64,000 nt of DNA. Origin: Clostridium sp. HBUAS56010. GTDB taxonomy: Bacteria; Bacillota; Clostridia; Lachnospirales; Lachnospiraceae. The stretch covers positions 88,070-152,069 of the forward strand of contig NZ_SULJ01000009.1 in assembly GCF_007115105.1 (NCBI RefSeq), given 5' to 3'. This document shows, piece after piece, positions 45,502-54,082 of this stretch. The position numbers and the translations under genes were made by a program. The notes under the pieces were generated by a model, which made no database searches, was not told where the DNA came from, and worked only from the letters and a program-made list of their open reading frames with translations. The first letter of the stretch is position 1, and each line of letters starts with the position of its first letter.

Positions 45502-46422
45502 TCAGATGGAAAGCATCTGGCCAAACGTCCTTATAAGGGTGCTTTTATAAAACTTATATGTTAAAATATCAACAATCTTACCGATACGGCTTCTCTCTGG
45601 AAGCATGAGAAAATGGGCAAGAACGTCTCTGTGCTCTTTGCTCATGCGATCTCCAAAACAGTCCAAAAAAGCTTCTGCCTGCAAAAATATTCTTCCGTAT
45701 TGTTCCTTTGCCCCCTGATGATTGCAAAGCCGTTCCATCAATTGCTTCATTCCGCTTTTTGCACCAAGCTGGTTATTCCCGTGCTGGCGGTAAAGCAAAA
45801 GAGGTCTGTCAATGTAAGCAATTGTTCCAAAACAGCTTGCCAGAAGCCCAAGCCACCAGTCGTGCATCATGCAGACTTTGGGGGATAAGGCAAGGAAAGG
45901 AGCAAAAGCGGGATTGAGCATAACCGTACTGCCTGTTATATTGTTCTCCATCAGGTAATGGGAGAACCGATTGTTTCTCACACCGATCTTCTGGAACTTC
46001 ACCATGGATTTATGTAAAATCCTTTCGTTCTCGTCAGTTACAGACAAATCCCCATGAATCAGAATCGGTGTATCCAGTCCCCACTGCTTCTCCTGCCGCT
46101 TCATTTCTTTCCATGTGACTTCCACCTTATCGGGAAGCCATATGTCATCCTGGTCACAAAGCATCACATATCCGCCGCCTGCCTCACGAAGCAGACGGAA
46201 GAAATTATTCTGGGCACTGCCCGAAGGAGTCTGATTCACAAGACACCGGATCTTTTGGGGATACCGCTCCCGATACTCTTTTATAATAGAAGGCGTTCCA
46301 TCAAAAGACTGATCATCGGAAATCACAATGGATAACTCCTGAAATGTCTGATTTAAAATGGAATCAAGCTGCTGTCTCAGATAGGCTTCTCCATTATAGG
46401 ATGCCAAAAGAACTGTAATCAT
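45502..46422 (-). CDS. GT2 glycosyltransferase, RgpB-like
   Basis: 306-residue GT2 enzyme with VLLASYNGEAYLRQQLDSI, ISDDQSFDGT and MLCDQDDIWLPDK, the profile of rhamnan-type alpha-L-rhamnosyltransferases (RgpB/RgpF-type). A conserved HDWW motif lies at about residue 190. It follows a GT2 gene and precedes the aminotransferase by 39 bases. Rhamnose as donor is suggested by family resemblance and rfbC but is not proven. Confidence 0.84.
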   Translation of the reverse strand: MITVLLASYNGEAYLRQQLDSILNQTFQELSIVISDDQSFDGTPSIIKEYRERYPQKIRCLVNQTPSGSAQNNFFRLLREAGGGYVMLCDQDDIWLPDKVEVTWKEMKRQEKQWGLDTPILIHGDLSVTDENERILHKSMVKFQKIGVRNNRFSHYLMENNITGSTVMLNPAFAPFLALSPKVCMMHDWWLGLLASCFGTIAYIDRPLLLYRQHGNNQLGAKSGMKQLMERLCNHQGAKEQYGRIFLQAEAFLDCFGDRMSKEHRDVLAHFLMLPERSRIGKIVDILTYKFYKSTLIRTFGQMLSI

Positions 46423-46449
46423 ACCGCTTTCCTCCTTTCTAAAATCACA

Positions 46450-47325
46450 TTACCAGGACATTCCTAACATCTTGGTCAAAAACCAGATCTCCATCATGAT
46501 GATCTCCAAAAAAAGCCGGACCCCCATTTCCTGAAGCCGATTAATTCCCAGATAGTTTTTATAATAATAAAGTTTGCTTTTATGAAGAATCGCCTGCCTT
46601 TTTAAAATGGATTCCACACTTTTTTTAATGGATACCGAATGGAGGTGAAGATACGACTGATCTAACAGCAGAACGGTCTTATAGCCTTTCTCCTTTAACT
46701 TATGACCCAGAATCTTTTCCTCATAGTAGAGAAATACATTCTCGTCGTAAAGTCCGCATTCCATAAGAACCTTTGCATCGGCAAGAAACAAAGAACCCAT
46801 GACCGCATCCACATAGGCGTAAGAACCAGAATCATAAGGAAAGTGAAACCGGTCATTGAGCCATCGCCCAAATATCCGTCTCGTCACCAGACCAGTATCC
46901 AGCAGGTCAAATAATAATCCGTTTAATCTCCAGCTTGATAAGACCGCATTGCCTGTCCCGTCTCTGGTTACCGCTGCTGCCACCGCCAGCTTCTCCTCCC
47001 TTAAAAACCTGTCTTTCATGGCCTTTAAACAGTCTTCGGAAAATGACACATCGGGATTGGCAATCAGTACATGAGTGGCATGAAGAGTCTCATAAGCATA
47101 ACGGATTCCCATGTTATTGCCATAGCCGTATCCTCCATTTCGCGGTGCCAAAAGGAAATGAACCATTCCCCCCTCCAGCGCCTTTAACTGAGAAGCCGAA
47201 TCATCGGTGGAGTGGTTGTCCACCATAATCACAGAATCCAGTCCTTCATAGTCTTTCACAGACTCCACCAGTTTCTTTGTTGTCTGTGCATCATTATAAT
47301 TGAGAATAATACAGCTTACCTTCAT
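46450..47325 (-). CDS. GT2 glycosyltransferase, WbbL-like
   Basis: 291 aa from ATG 47325, preceded by GGGAG (5 bases), rather than the ATG 12 bases earlier that directly follows the previous stop. IILNYNDAQTTKKLVESV, VDNHSTDDS, GGYGYGNNMG and NPDVSF are typical of WbbL/rhamnosyltransferase GT2 enzymes. A C-terminal hydrophobic helix (~270-290) would tether it to the membrane. It lies 12 bases after the GT8 gene. Donor unknown. Confidence 0.84.
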   Translation of the reverse strand: MKVSCIILNYNDAQTTKKLVESVKDYEGLDSVIMVDNHSTDDSASQLKALEGGMVHFLLAPRNGGYGYGNNMGIRYAYETLHATHVLIANPDVSFSEDCLKAMKDRFLREEKLAVAAAVTRDGTGNAVLSSWRLNGLLFDLLDTGLVTRRIFGRWLNDRFHFPYDSGSYAYVDAVMGSLFLADAKVLMECGLYDENVFLYYEEKILGHKLKEKGYKTVLLLDQSYLHLHSVSIKKSVESILKRQAILHKSKLYYYKNYLGINRLQEMGVRLFLEIIMMEIWFLTKMLGMSW

Positions 47326-47337
47326 GTCCACTCCCAT

Positions 47338-48315
47338 CTAACGGTTCTTTCTGGAATTAATCACCTGCATCCCAAAACGGCGGCTTACATAGTCCCGAAA
47401 CGGCGGACACAAAAAAGTGGCATAATTCATCAGATGATAAATCATCATGTAGATACGGCTTCCCTTTTCCTTTGGCGTGTCAGCCCAGGGTGTCAGGGCC
47501 AGATAATGTTCATACGCCTTGCGGTAATGATTGAAATTCCCAGCCTTCCAGGGCCGTTCATCCCCCATATAATGGACAATGACCGGATTCGTCCTGGCTT
47601 CTTCAAACTCTTCCTTCGTAATGATTCCGTAGACGGGAGACAGTCTGGTTAAATGACTATAACGGAAATACCGGTAGTTGGTAAAAAAGTTATACCGGGG
47701 GGACAGAGGTTTGATCTGTCCCATCAATGCCCCGTTAATGGTATCCTGGTCTCCGGCAAAAAGTGCTCCGCCTCTGGAAGCGTAAAAATCCAGAAGCATC
47801 CTCTGAGCCTGTCTGAGCCGCCATCGTTTCATATCAATTAAAAGAACACCGGAATTAAAATAAGGAGCTGCTTTTAAGATGCCGATCTCTTCCTTAATGG
47901 CTGGGTAAATGGTGGGTTCCATAACTGCGCCCACCATATTGGACCCCAATTCAGTCTCCCAAAGCTGCTTTAGGGAAGAAAGCACAACGGTATCACAGTC
48001 TAAATACAGCACCCGCTGTGCGGTATCCGGAAGAACTTCTCCCACAAACAGACGCGCCATGATGCTTAAATCAAAGCCCCCGGTATCCACTTCATAAGGA
48101 AACCGCTGCTTTAAATCTCCCAGTTCTATGATTGTAATCTCCCGCCCAAACATCTTTCCAATCTCCAGAAGCCCTTCCCTCGTCTGTCCCGAGAATCCCA
48201 TGGACAGCAAATAGACTCTGATCTCATCAAAATCCCGATTATGATCAAAAAGTGAATAAAGGGATACCCCTAAATGTCTTGCATAGTGATCGTTGGAAGC
48301 GTATACAACATTCAT
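47338..48315 (-). CDS. GT8 family glycosyltransferase
   Basis: 325-residue retaining glycosyltransferase with VVYASNDHYARHLGVSLYSL at the N-terminus, YLDCDTVVL (DxD metal site) and YFNSGVLLIDMKRWR and HYMGDERPWK late motifs, all characteristic of GT8 (LgtC/glycogenin type). These usually transfer galactose or glucose from UDP-sugars. It is the first gene of the operon running to the terminator at 42280-42316. It has its own promoter (48361-48389). Confidence 0.9.
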   Translation of the reverse strand: MNVVYASNDHYARHLGVSLYSLFDHNRDFDEIRVYLLSMGFSGQTREGLLEIGKMFGREITIIELGDLKQRFPYEVDTGGFDLSIMARLFVGEVLPDTAQRVLYLDCDTVVLSSLKQLWETELGSNMVGAVMEPTIYPAIKEEIGILKAAPYFNSGVLLIDMKRWRLRQAQRMLLDFYASRGGALFAGDQDTINGALMGQIKPLSPRYNFFTNYRYFRYSHLTRLSPVYGIITKEEFEEARTNPVIVHYMGDERPWKAGNFNHYRKAYEHYLALTPWADTPKEKGSRIYMMIYHLMNYATFLCPPFRDYVSRRFGMQVINSRKNR

Positions 48316-48360
48316 AGAATCCTCCGTTTTGTACCTTTTTCGTACGTTTCATTCCGTTGT

Positions 48361-48389
48361 ATTGTACTATATCTGTCAAAAAAAGTAAA
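48361..48389 (-). promoter_or_regulatory. Promoter for the GT8-GT2-aminotransferase operon
   Basis: Minus strand -35 TTTACT (48384-48389), 17-base spacer ending GATATAG, -10 TACAAT (48361-48366). Same spacer end as the flippase promoter at 40683-40711. Confidence 0.7.
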
Positions 48390-48405
48390 CAGCCCGGTAT
48401 TTTTG

Positions 48406-49506
48406 TCAATTTAGTTCCTGTTCCGCCGCTTTCATGGCAGATTCAATCACCTTGTCCATGTCGTAATATTTGTATTCTCCTAACCGCCCTCCAAATAAAA
48501 CATGGGATTCCTGCTTTGCCAGAGAATTGTATTGCTGAAACAGTTCCTGATTGACCTTATCATTTACGGGATAATAAGGTTCCATGCCTTCCTGCCAGTC
48601 TTTTGGGTATTCCCTGGTTATCACAGACTTTGGCTGGGTGCCGAATTCAAAATGTTTGTGCTCAATAATTCTGGTATAGGGTGTCTCACGGTCCGTATAA
48701 TTCACCACCGCAACGCCCTGATAATTCTCCGTGTCCACCGTCTCAGTCTCAAACTCCAGGCTGCGGTATTCCAGTTTTCCAAACCGGTAATCATAAAAGG
48801 CATCAATCATTCCCGTGTAAATAGTCCTTTCTCCCAGACTGTCATAGTATTTTCGTTTCTCCAGATAGTCTGTCTCCAGTTCTACATCACAGCCTTCAAA
48901 CAGTTTCTCAATGATGACATTATAACCGCCCACAGGGATTCCCTGATAAAGGTCATTAAAGTAGTTGTTGTCATAGGTAAAGCGGACTGGAAGCCGTTTG
49001 ATAATAAATGCAGGAAGATCCTTACAGTCTCTTCCCCACTGCTTTTCCGTATAGCCCTTTACCAGTTTTTTATAAATATCCGTTCCCACAAGGCTGATCG
49101 CCTGTTCTTCCAGATTCGAAGGCTCTCCGGTCACAGCATTCTTCTGCTCCTCAATCTTTGCCTTTGCCTCCTGAGGTGTGGAAACGTTCCACATCTTGCT
49201 GAATGTGTTCATATTAAAAGGCAGATTGTACATCTCACCTTTGTAATTAGCAACCGGACTGTTTGTGTAGCGGTTAAACTCTGCAAGTTCATTTACAAAT
49301 TTCCACACTTCCCTGTTGCTGGTATGGAAAATATGAGCGCCATAGCGGTGCATATGGATTCCCTCCACATCTTCACAATAGATGTTGCCTCCCATATGGT
49401 TCCTTTTCTCTATCACCAGACACTTCTTGCCTTTTTTACCTGCCAGATAGGCAAAAACACCGGAATAAAGACCAGCTCCTACCAGTACAAAATCATATTT
49501 TTTCAT
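48406..49506 (-). CDS. glf: UDP-galactopyranose mutase
   Basis: 366-residue flavoenzyme with the FAD-binding N-terminus FVLVGAGLYSGVFAYLAG, VIEKRNHMGGN, and Glf landmarks such as HRYGAHIFHTS and FNMNTFSKMW. It interconverts UDP-galactopyranose and UDP-galactofuranose in the cytoplasm, indicating that galactofuranose is part of a surface glycan here. It has its own promoter. Length and motifs are normal. Confidence 0.95.
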   Translation of the reverse strand: MKKYDFVLVGAGLYSGVFAYLAGKKGKKCLVIEKRNHMGGNIYCEDVEGIHMHRYGAHIFHTSNREVWKFVNELAEFNRYTNSPVANYKGEMYNLPFNMNTFSKMWNVSTPQEAKAKIEEQKNAVTGEPSNLEEQAISLVGTDIYKKLVKGYTEKQWGRDCKDLPAFIIKRLPVRFTYDNNYFNDLYQGIPVGGYNVIIEKLFEGCDVELETDYLEKRKYYDSLGERTIYTGMIDAFYDYRFGKLEYRSLEFETETVDTENYQGVAVVNYTDRETPYTRIIEHKHFEFGTQPKSVITREYPKDWQEGMEPYYPVNDKVNQELFQQYNSLAKQESHVLFGGRLGEYKYYDMDKVIESAMKAAEQELN

Positions 49507-49541
49507 GGTTTCATTCTCCTGTCATTTTATAAACTATGTCC

Positions 49542-49570
49542 ATTATACTAAAAGGAGGAAGAAATGTCAT
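49542..49570 (-). promoter_or_regulatory. Promoter for glf
   Basis: Minus strand -35 ATGACA (49565-49570), 17-base spacer, -10 TATAAT (49542-49547), about 36 bases before the glf start. Confidence 0.7.
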
Positions 49571-49636
49571 CAATCATATAGGATTCCACCAGTTCTCCCT
49601 TGACTAGTATGCACAAATTAGCGTAAGACATAAAAA

Positions 49637-49665
49637 CGAGGCTGCCTTATAAAAGGACAGCCTCG
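49637..49665 (-). terminator. Terminator after leuA
   Basis: Hairpin CGAGGCTG pairing with CAGCCTCG (49637-49665), with a T5 run on the minus strand; located about 12 bases past the leuA stop. Confidence 0.88.
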
Positions 49666-49676
49666 CTGAATCTTAT

Positions 49677-51344
49677 TTATGAATAGAATAACCGGTTTAC
49701 TGCACTGAAAATACCACGAATGGAGGATCTCGTAATATTGGAACTGATTCCCACTCCATAAGTTGCCTTTCCAGACTTCACATCCAACAGGTGGATATAG
49801 GAAGCCGCCTTTGCACCGGAACCGGAAGCAAGAGCATGCTCGGAATAATCCAGTACCCGAATCTCAATTCCAAGTTCTTTCTCAAGACCCTTTTGTACCG
49901 CATCAATAGGACCATTTCCAACGCCTTCAAAGATCTTCTCTGTGCCATGATCCATATAACGGACTCTGGCAAATGTGGAGAATTCCACATCTTCCTCTGC
50001 CTCTGTGATCTGTGCCTTAAGGAAATGAATCGGCTCTTTCCTGTCAATGTAATTGCTGTTAAATTCATCAAGGATCTGCTCTGGAGCAACCTCACCCTGT
50101 TTCTCGGAGATCGCCTGGATCACATCTGCAAACTCCTTGTGCATTCCCTTTGGAAGCTTGAAACCATAGAATGTATCCATAACAAATGCAACACCGCCCT
50201 TGCCGGACTGGCTGTTAATCCGTACCACTGGCTCATACTGCCTTCCGATATCTGCCGGGTCAATAGGCAGATAAGGAACCTCCCAATAAGGATTCTTCCT
50301 GTCACGCATCGCCTTCATGCCTTTGTTAATGGCATCCTGATGGGAACCGGAGAATGCGGTAAATACCAGTTTTCCGGCATATGGATGTCTCGGCTCTACT
50401 TCCATCTTGGTGCAGCGCTCATAGACCTCAATGATCTCACGAATATTCTCTAAATGAAGCTCGGGATTAATTCCCTGTGAAAACATATTATATGCGACCG
50501 TCAGCACATCCACATTACCAGTACGCTCTCCATTGCCTAAAAGCGTTCCCTCCACACGGTCAGCACCGGCAAGAATGGCAAGTTCTGTGGCTGCAATTCC
50601 AGTTCCCCTGTCATTATGGGGATGGACGCTTAAAATAATACTGTCACGATTCTTAAAATGAGTGTTCATCCACTCGATCTGATCTGCATAAACATTAGGG
50701 GTGGTCATCTCCACCGTAGAAGGAAGATTAAAGATGATCTTCTTCTCTGGTGTGGCTTCCCAGCAGTCCTGGACTGCTGTACAGATATCAAGAGCAAACG
50801 GAAGCTCTGTTCCGGTAAAGCTCTCAGGAGAATATTCAAGAACCAACTCACCTTCAAAGTCTTTCCTATACTGCTTTACCCATTCTGTACCCTGTACTGC
50901 AATTGCCTTTATCTCATCCATATCTTTGTTAAATACCACATCACGCTGTAACGTTGAGGTGGAATTATAGATGTGGACAATCGCCTTTTTTACTCCCTTT
51001 AAAGCTTCAAAGGTTCTCTTAACCAGATGCTCCCGGCATTGAACCAGAACCTGTATTACCACATCATCGGGAATCAGTTTCCGTTCTACCAATTGTCTTA
51101 AAAAGTCAAACTCAATCTGGGATGCCGCCGGAAATCCTACTTCAATCTCTTTAAAGCCCAGCTTCACTAAAAGGTGGAACAGCTCAATCTTCTCCTCCAC
51201 TACCATAGGTTCCGTCAAAGCCTGATTGCCATCTCTTAAATCTACACTGCACCAGATTGGTGCTTTCTGAATCTCGTTGCCGGGCCATTGTCTCTCCGGA
51301 TAGTCTAATACCGGTACCCGCTTATATCTTTCATAGTTCAACAT
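49677..51344 (-). CDS. leuA: 2-isopropylmalate synthase
   Basis: 555-residue enzyme condensing acetyl-CoA and 2-ketoisovalerate, first committed step of leucine synthesis. SVDLRDGNQAL near the N-terminus (substrate Arg and metal Asp) and SVHPHNDRGTG (metal HxH) place it in the HMGL-like TIM-barrel family. The length, the start and a C-terminal allosteric LeuA_dimer domain (~425-555) match the longer yeast/actinobacterial-type LeuA. No other leu genes are adjacent. A ~240-base leader with secondary structure precedes it, suggesting transcript-level control. Confidence 0.95.
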   Translation of the reverse strand: MLNYERYKRVPVLDYPERQWPGNEIQKAPIWCSVDLRDGNQALTEPMVVEEKIELFHLLVKLGFKEIEVGFPAASQIEFDFLRQLVERKLIPDDVVIQVLVQCREHLVKRTFEALKGVKKAIVHIYNSTSTLQRDVVFNKDMDEIKAIAVQGTEWVKQYRKDFEGELVLEYSPESFTGTELPFALDICTAVQDCWEATPEKKIIFNLPSTVEMTTPNVYADQIEWMNTHFKNRDSIILSVHPHNDRGTGIAATELAILAGADRVEGTLLGNGERTGNVDVLTVAYNMFSQGINPELHLENIREIIEVYERCTKMEVEPRHPYAGKLVFTAFSGSHQDAINKGMKAMRDRKNPYWEVPYLPIDPADIGRQYEPVVRINSQSGKGGVAFVMDTFYGFKLPKGMHKEFADVIQAISEKQGEVAPEQILDEFNSNYIDRKEPIHFLKAQITEAEEDVEFSTFARVRYMDHGTEKIFEGVGNGPIDAVQKGLEKELGIEIRVLDYSEHALASGSGAKAASYIHLLDVKSGKATYGVGISSNITRSSIRGIFSAVNRLFYS

Positions 51345-51584
51345 GTCTTATCTCCTCCATCATCATTCACTCGTCGTCTGTTCCGGGCTTATGCCGGACT
51401 CCACTCTGAAGCAAGGCATTCGTTTTTGTCTCCTTAATAAACTCTTCACAGGCTTTGGAGTCGATAAATCACACTGTACTTCTTGACAATGAACAACGTG
51501 GTTTTTATAGGTCTAACCCCATCTTCATCATTCCTTTTCATTAAAATCACAACCGTGCTTTCACTATATGACACGGTGAAGTGT
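51345..51584 (-). promoter_or_regulatory. Structured leader of leuA with possible leader ORF
   Basis: About 240 nt lie between the predicted transcription start (~51584) and leuA. On the minus strand the 5' part has two competing pairings: TTCAC with GTGAA, or ACCGTG with CACGGT, which share bases. A 31-codon ORF (51541 down to 51446) follows, but has no clear ribosome site, and its Leu codons are few. A short hairpin TCCGG/CCGGA lies about 40 bases before leuA without a T run. No convincing T-box consensus was seen. Attenuation is possible but unproven. Confidence 0.4.
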
Positions 51585-51590
51585 TATGTT

Positions 51591-51619
51591 ATTATAGCAC
51601 GACTATAGAGGGCTTACAA
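51591..51619 (-). promoter_or_regulatory. Promoter for leuA
   Basis: Minus strand -35 TTGTAA (51614-51619), 17-base spacer, -10 TATAAT (51591-51596). Confidence 0.78.
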
Positions 51620-51631
51620 CAAAAAAATATA

Positions 51632-52786
51632 TTATCTGCTCATCTGGAGAAGCTTGTTTTTCAGTTCCCCCTCCATGCGTCTGAGTTCTGCTTCCGCCTC
51701 CTGGCGTTTCTGCCTTCCCTCCAACTGAATCCGTACCACTTCATCAAGGGTGGTAATCAGGGATTCATTGGTTTTCTTTAAAGTTTCCACATCTACAATT
51801 CCCCGCTCAGACTCTTTTGCAGTCTCAATGGTGGAGGTCTTTAAGACTTCCGCATTCTTTCGCAGGAGTTCATTGGTCATGTCTGTGACCTGACGCTGGG
51901 CTCTCGCCGCTTCTTCGGAATGATTGATTCCGATGGCAAGTACCATCTGACTCTTCCATAGAGGAATGGTATTAACCAGAGTGGACTGGATCTTTTCCGT
52001 CATTAACGTATCATTGTTCTGGACAAGGCGGATCTGAGGTGCCATCTGTATGGAGATCATGCGGGTCAGTTCCAGGTCATGGATCTTCTTTTCGAACCGG
52101 TTTAACATGGCTGCCAGATCATTGGCTGCCTGGGCATCTTCAGGAAGTCCGCTTTTGGAAGCCTTGTCCATGAGTAAGGGAAGTTCTTCTTTCTCTACCT
52201 GGGCAAGCTTTCTCTTTCCAGCCAGAATATACATGGTCAGTTCTTTGAAATAAGTGGTATTTAGATCGTACATTTTATCCAGAAGTGCGATATCTTTTAA
52301 AAGCTGAATCTGATGATTGGAAAGCACCTTGCAGATCTGATTGATATTGACTTCTGCTTTCTGGTATTTTACCTTCATTAGTTCTAAGCGGTTCACATTC
52401 TTTTTAAAGAAGCCAAAGAAGCCTTTTTCCTCTTCCTTTACTTCAAAACCTTTTAACTCCACCACCACATCAGAAAGCATCTGCCCCACTTCTCCAAGGT
52501 CCTTTGATTTTACATTCTCAAGGGCTGACTCGGAAAAATCGGCGATTTTCTTCTGGGCACTGGCACCGTACTGGAGAACCAGATTGGAATTTTTCAAGTC
52601 AATCTTCCCAGAAAAATCAGCAACAATCTTCTCCTCTTCCGGAGTCAGTTCTGCTTCCGGCATTTCCATGACCTGTGCTTCTTCCGTTCTGACCATCTCT
52701 TTTGGTTCCTCAGACACCGGATCTGAAAATGGTGTAAGGGTTAACTCAGGCGCTTCTTTTAACAGTTCTTCAATCTCTTTACTCAT
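51632..52786 (-). CDS. telA: TelA-family protein (toxic anion resistance / YaaN-like)
   Basis: 384 aa from ATG 52786, with AGGAGG about 7 bases upstream; the start overlaps the xpaC-like stop by 8 bases. Mostly alpha-helical and likely coiled coil, with the TelA landmarks IPLWKSQMVLAIG and MTNELLRKNAEVLKTST. TelA relatives are linked to tellurite or bacteriocin/envelope stress tolerance, with unknown biochemistry. The pairing with XpaC mirrors xpaC-yaaN of Bacillus subtilis. The N-terminal ~85 residues are acidic and Pro-rich. Confidence 0.88.
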   Translation of the reverse strand: MSKEIEELLKEAPELTLTPFSDPVSEEPKEMVRTEEAQVMEMPEAELTPEEEKIVADFSGKIDLKNSNLVLQYGASAQKKIADFSESALENVKSKDLGEVGQMLSDVVVELKGFEVKEEEKGFFGFFKKNVNRLELMKVKYQKAEVNINQICKVLSNHQIQLLKDIALLDKMYDLNTTYFKELTMYILAGKRKLAQVEKEELPLLMDKASKSGLPEDAQAANDLAAMLNRFEKKIHDLELTRMISIQMAPQIRLVQNNDTLMTEKIQSTLVNTIPLWKSQMVLAIGINHSEEAARAQRQVTDMTNELLRKNAEVLKTSTIETAKESERGIVDVETLKKTNESLITTLDEVVRIQLEGRQKRQEAEAELRRMEGELKNKLLQMSR

Positions 52787-54038
52787 TGGGTTTTCCTCCT
52801 GTAAAATCACGTTCCCCAAACCCATCCTTTTTTAACATCGTCTGCAGAACCGATGCGTCTGTGGTGGCGTCAAGGACTGCATCTTCATATAAGTCATCAA
52901 GCAGCCGTTCAAATGCCTTATGAATGGTATCCAGAGTTTCTTCAATCTCTTCTTTTGCCGAAGTAACATTCTCTCCTTTTGCACCGGCAATATCAAAATC
53001 CCGGTACGCATGAACCAGCTTTACTGTGGTTGGCAGATAGTAATTCATAAAACGCTCCATATCCCTGCCCTGCTCCGGATGCCTGGACACAGAATCAAAG
53101 ATCCGTCTGATTACGTCCTCAAGATCTGCTATCTTCCTGGAAATCACTTCTCCGGGAATGGAATCGTTGGCTTCTTTTAACTGCTTTAAAAAGTTCTTGC
53201 CAGCCGTCATCATCTGGGTAAATTCTTCCGTAACATTCTCTGATTGTTTTTCTTTTTCTTCCAGATTCCGCTTCTTTAGTGCCTCCTGGCTCTCCAGATA
53301 CTGCCTGTAAGTTTCCTCATTGAGCATCAGGCAGGTCTTTTGTTCATCCAGGTATGCCTGGGGGAAAATACGGGATTTCATCATCTTCTGAATGTCTTTT
53401 TTAACAAATTCCCTGGACTTTCCAATGGCAGATGCCAATTCTTCTATGGTACAGTAAAACCGTTTCCCAGCTTGTCTGACATAGAGTCTCGCCCTCTTAA
53501 AACGTTTTCCAGAAGCGATCCCATTATAAAGCATGAATCCAAATGCCAGCCCGGTTCCGCCAAAAATCAGGGTCAGACCGCCTGTCAGTACTGCCATAGG
53601 CCTTACAACAATGGCAATGATCCAGACCACCAGAAGGAAGATCAGCATAAGGAACAGTCCGATGCTTCCAAAAATCGTAAGCAGGATACCGGGCACACGC
53701 CCCGTCTCATTGAGTCTGATTCCATTCCCGTCTGATTCGTTCCTGAAGCTTCGGTTTAAAAAGCCTCTATAACCGGTGTGAAAGGTCTGCCGGTCCTGAT
53801 TTACGGTTGTTCTGGCATAAGTCTCCGTTTCCTCTGTGGTATGACTGTGGTAAGAGCGGGAAGTGGAAAATGCTCCAAAATCCATATGTTTTGTCACATG
53901 TTCCCTGGCTTCAGACAGTGCGTCATTGACCGTATCGGAAATGGTCTTGTTTAGTTGTTTAAAGTCCTTAGAGCGAATCGCATCTTCTACTGAACCAAGG
54001 ATCTGATCCCCTAAATCTGATAAATCTTTTTTATCCAT
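52779..54038 (-). CDS. xpaC: XpaC-like protein (5-bromo-4-chloroindolyl phosphate hydrolysis family)
   Basis: 419 aa. A charged N-terminal region (~1-110) is followed by two membrane helices (~115-140 and ~148-170), a winged-helix-like segment (YCTIEELASAIGKSREFVKKD, given in two parts here as YCTIEELASAIGK and SREFVKKD), a long Glu/Lys coiled coil and a C-terminal XpaC domain with YLPTTVKLVHAYRDF. The family is named for a phenotype in B. subtilis; its activity is not established. It is coupled to telA by an 8-base overlap. Confidence 0.85.
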   Translation of the reverse strand: MDKKDLSDLGDQILGSVEDAIRSKDFKQLNKTISDTVNDALSEAREHVTKHMDFGAFSTSRSYHSHTTEETETYARTTVNQDRQTFHTGYRGFLNRSFRNESDGNGIRLNETGRVPGILLTIFGSIGLFLMLIFLLVVWIIAIVVRPMAVLTGGLTLIFGGTGLAFGFMLYNGIASGKRFKRARLYVRQAGKRFYCTIEELASAIGKSREFVKKDIQKMMKSRIFPQAYLDEQKTCLMLNEETYRQYLESQEALKKRNLEEKEKQSENVTEEFTQMMTAGKNFLKQLKEANDSIPGEVISRKIADLEDVIRRIFDSVSRHPEQGRDMERFMNYYLPTTVKLVHAYRDFDIAGAKGENVTSAKEEIEETLDTIHKAFERLLDDLYEDAVLDATTDASVLQTMLKKDGFGERDFTGGKPNE

Positions 54039-54082
54039 CGTTCCTGCTCTCCCACAATACTAGCTGTATCGAAATAATCAGA

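Noticed and set aside
48502..49551. 349-codon plus-strand ORF opposite glf
   Set aside because: It lies antisense to a clear UDP-galactopyranose mutase, has no family motif, and its composition is that of a shadow frame.
49791..50453. 220-codon plus-strand ORF opposite leuA
   Set aside because: Antisense shadow of leuA; no ribosome site and no recognisable domain.
51367..51471. Second leader frame in front of leuA encoding a protein-like C-terminus (SKACEEF...)
   Set aside because: It follows a stop codon directly and has no start codon or ribosome site; kept only as part of the leader.
51345..51584. T-box riboswitch upstream of leuA
   Set aside because: A GAGTGGA-like stretch was noticed, but the conserved T-box core and a T-run terminator are missing.
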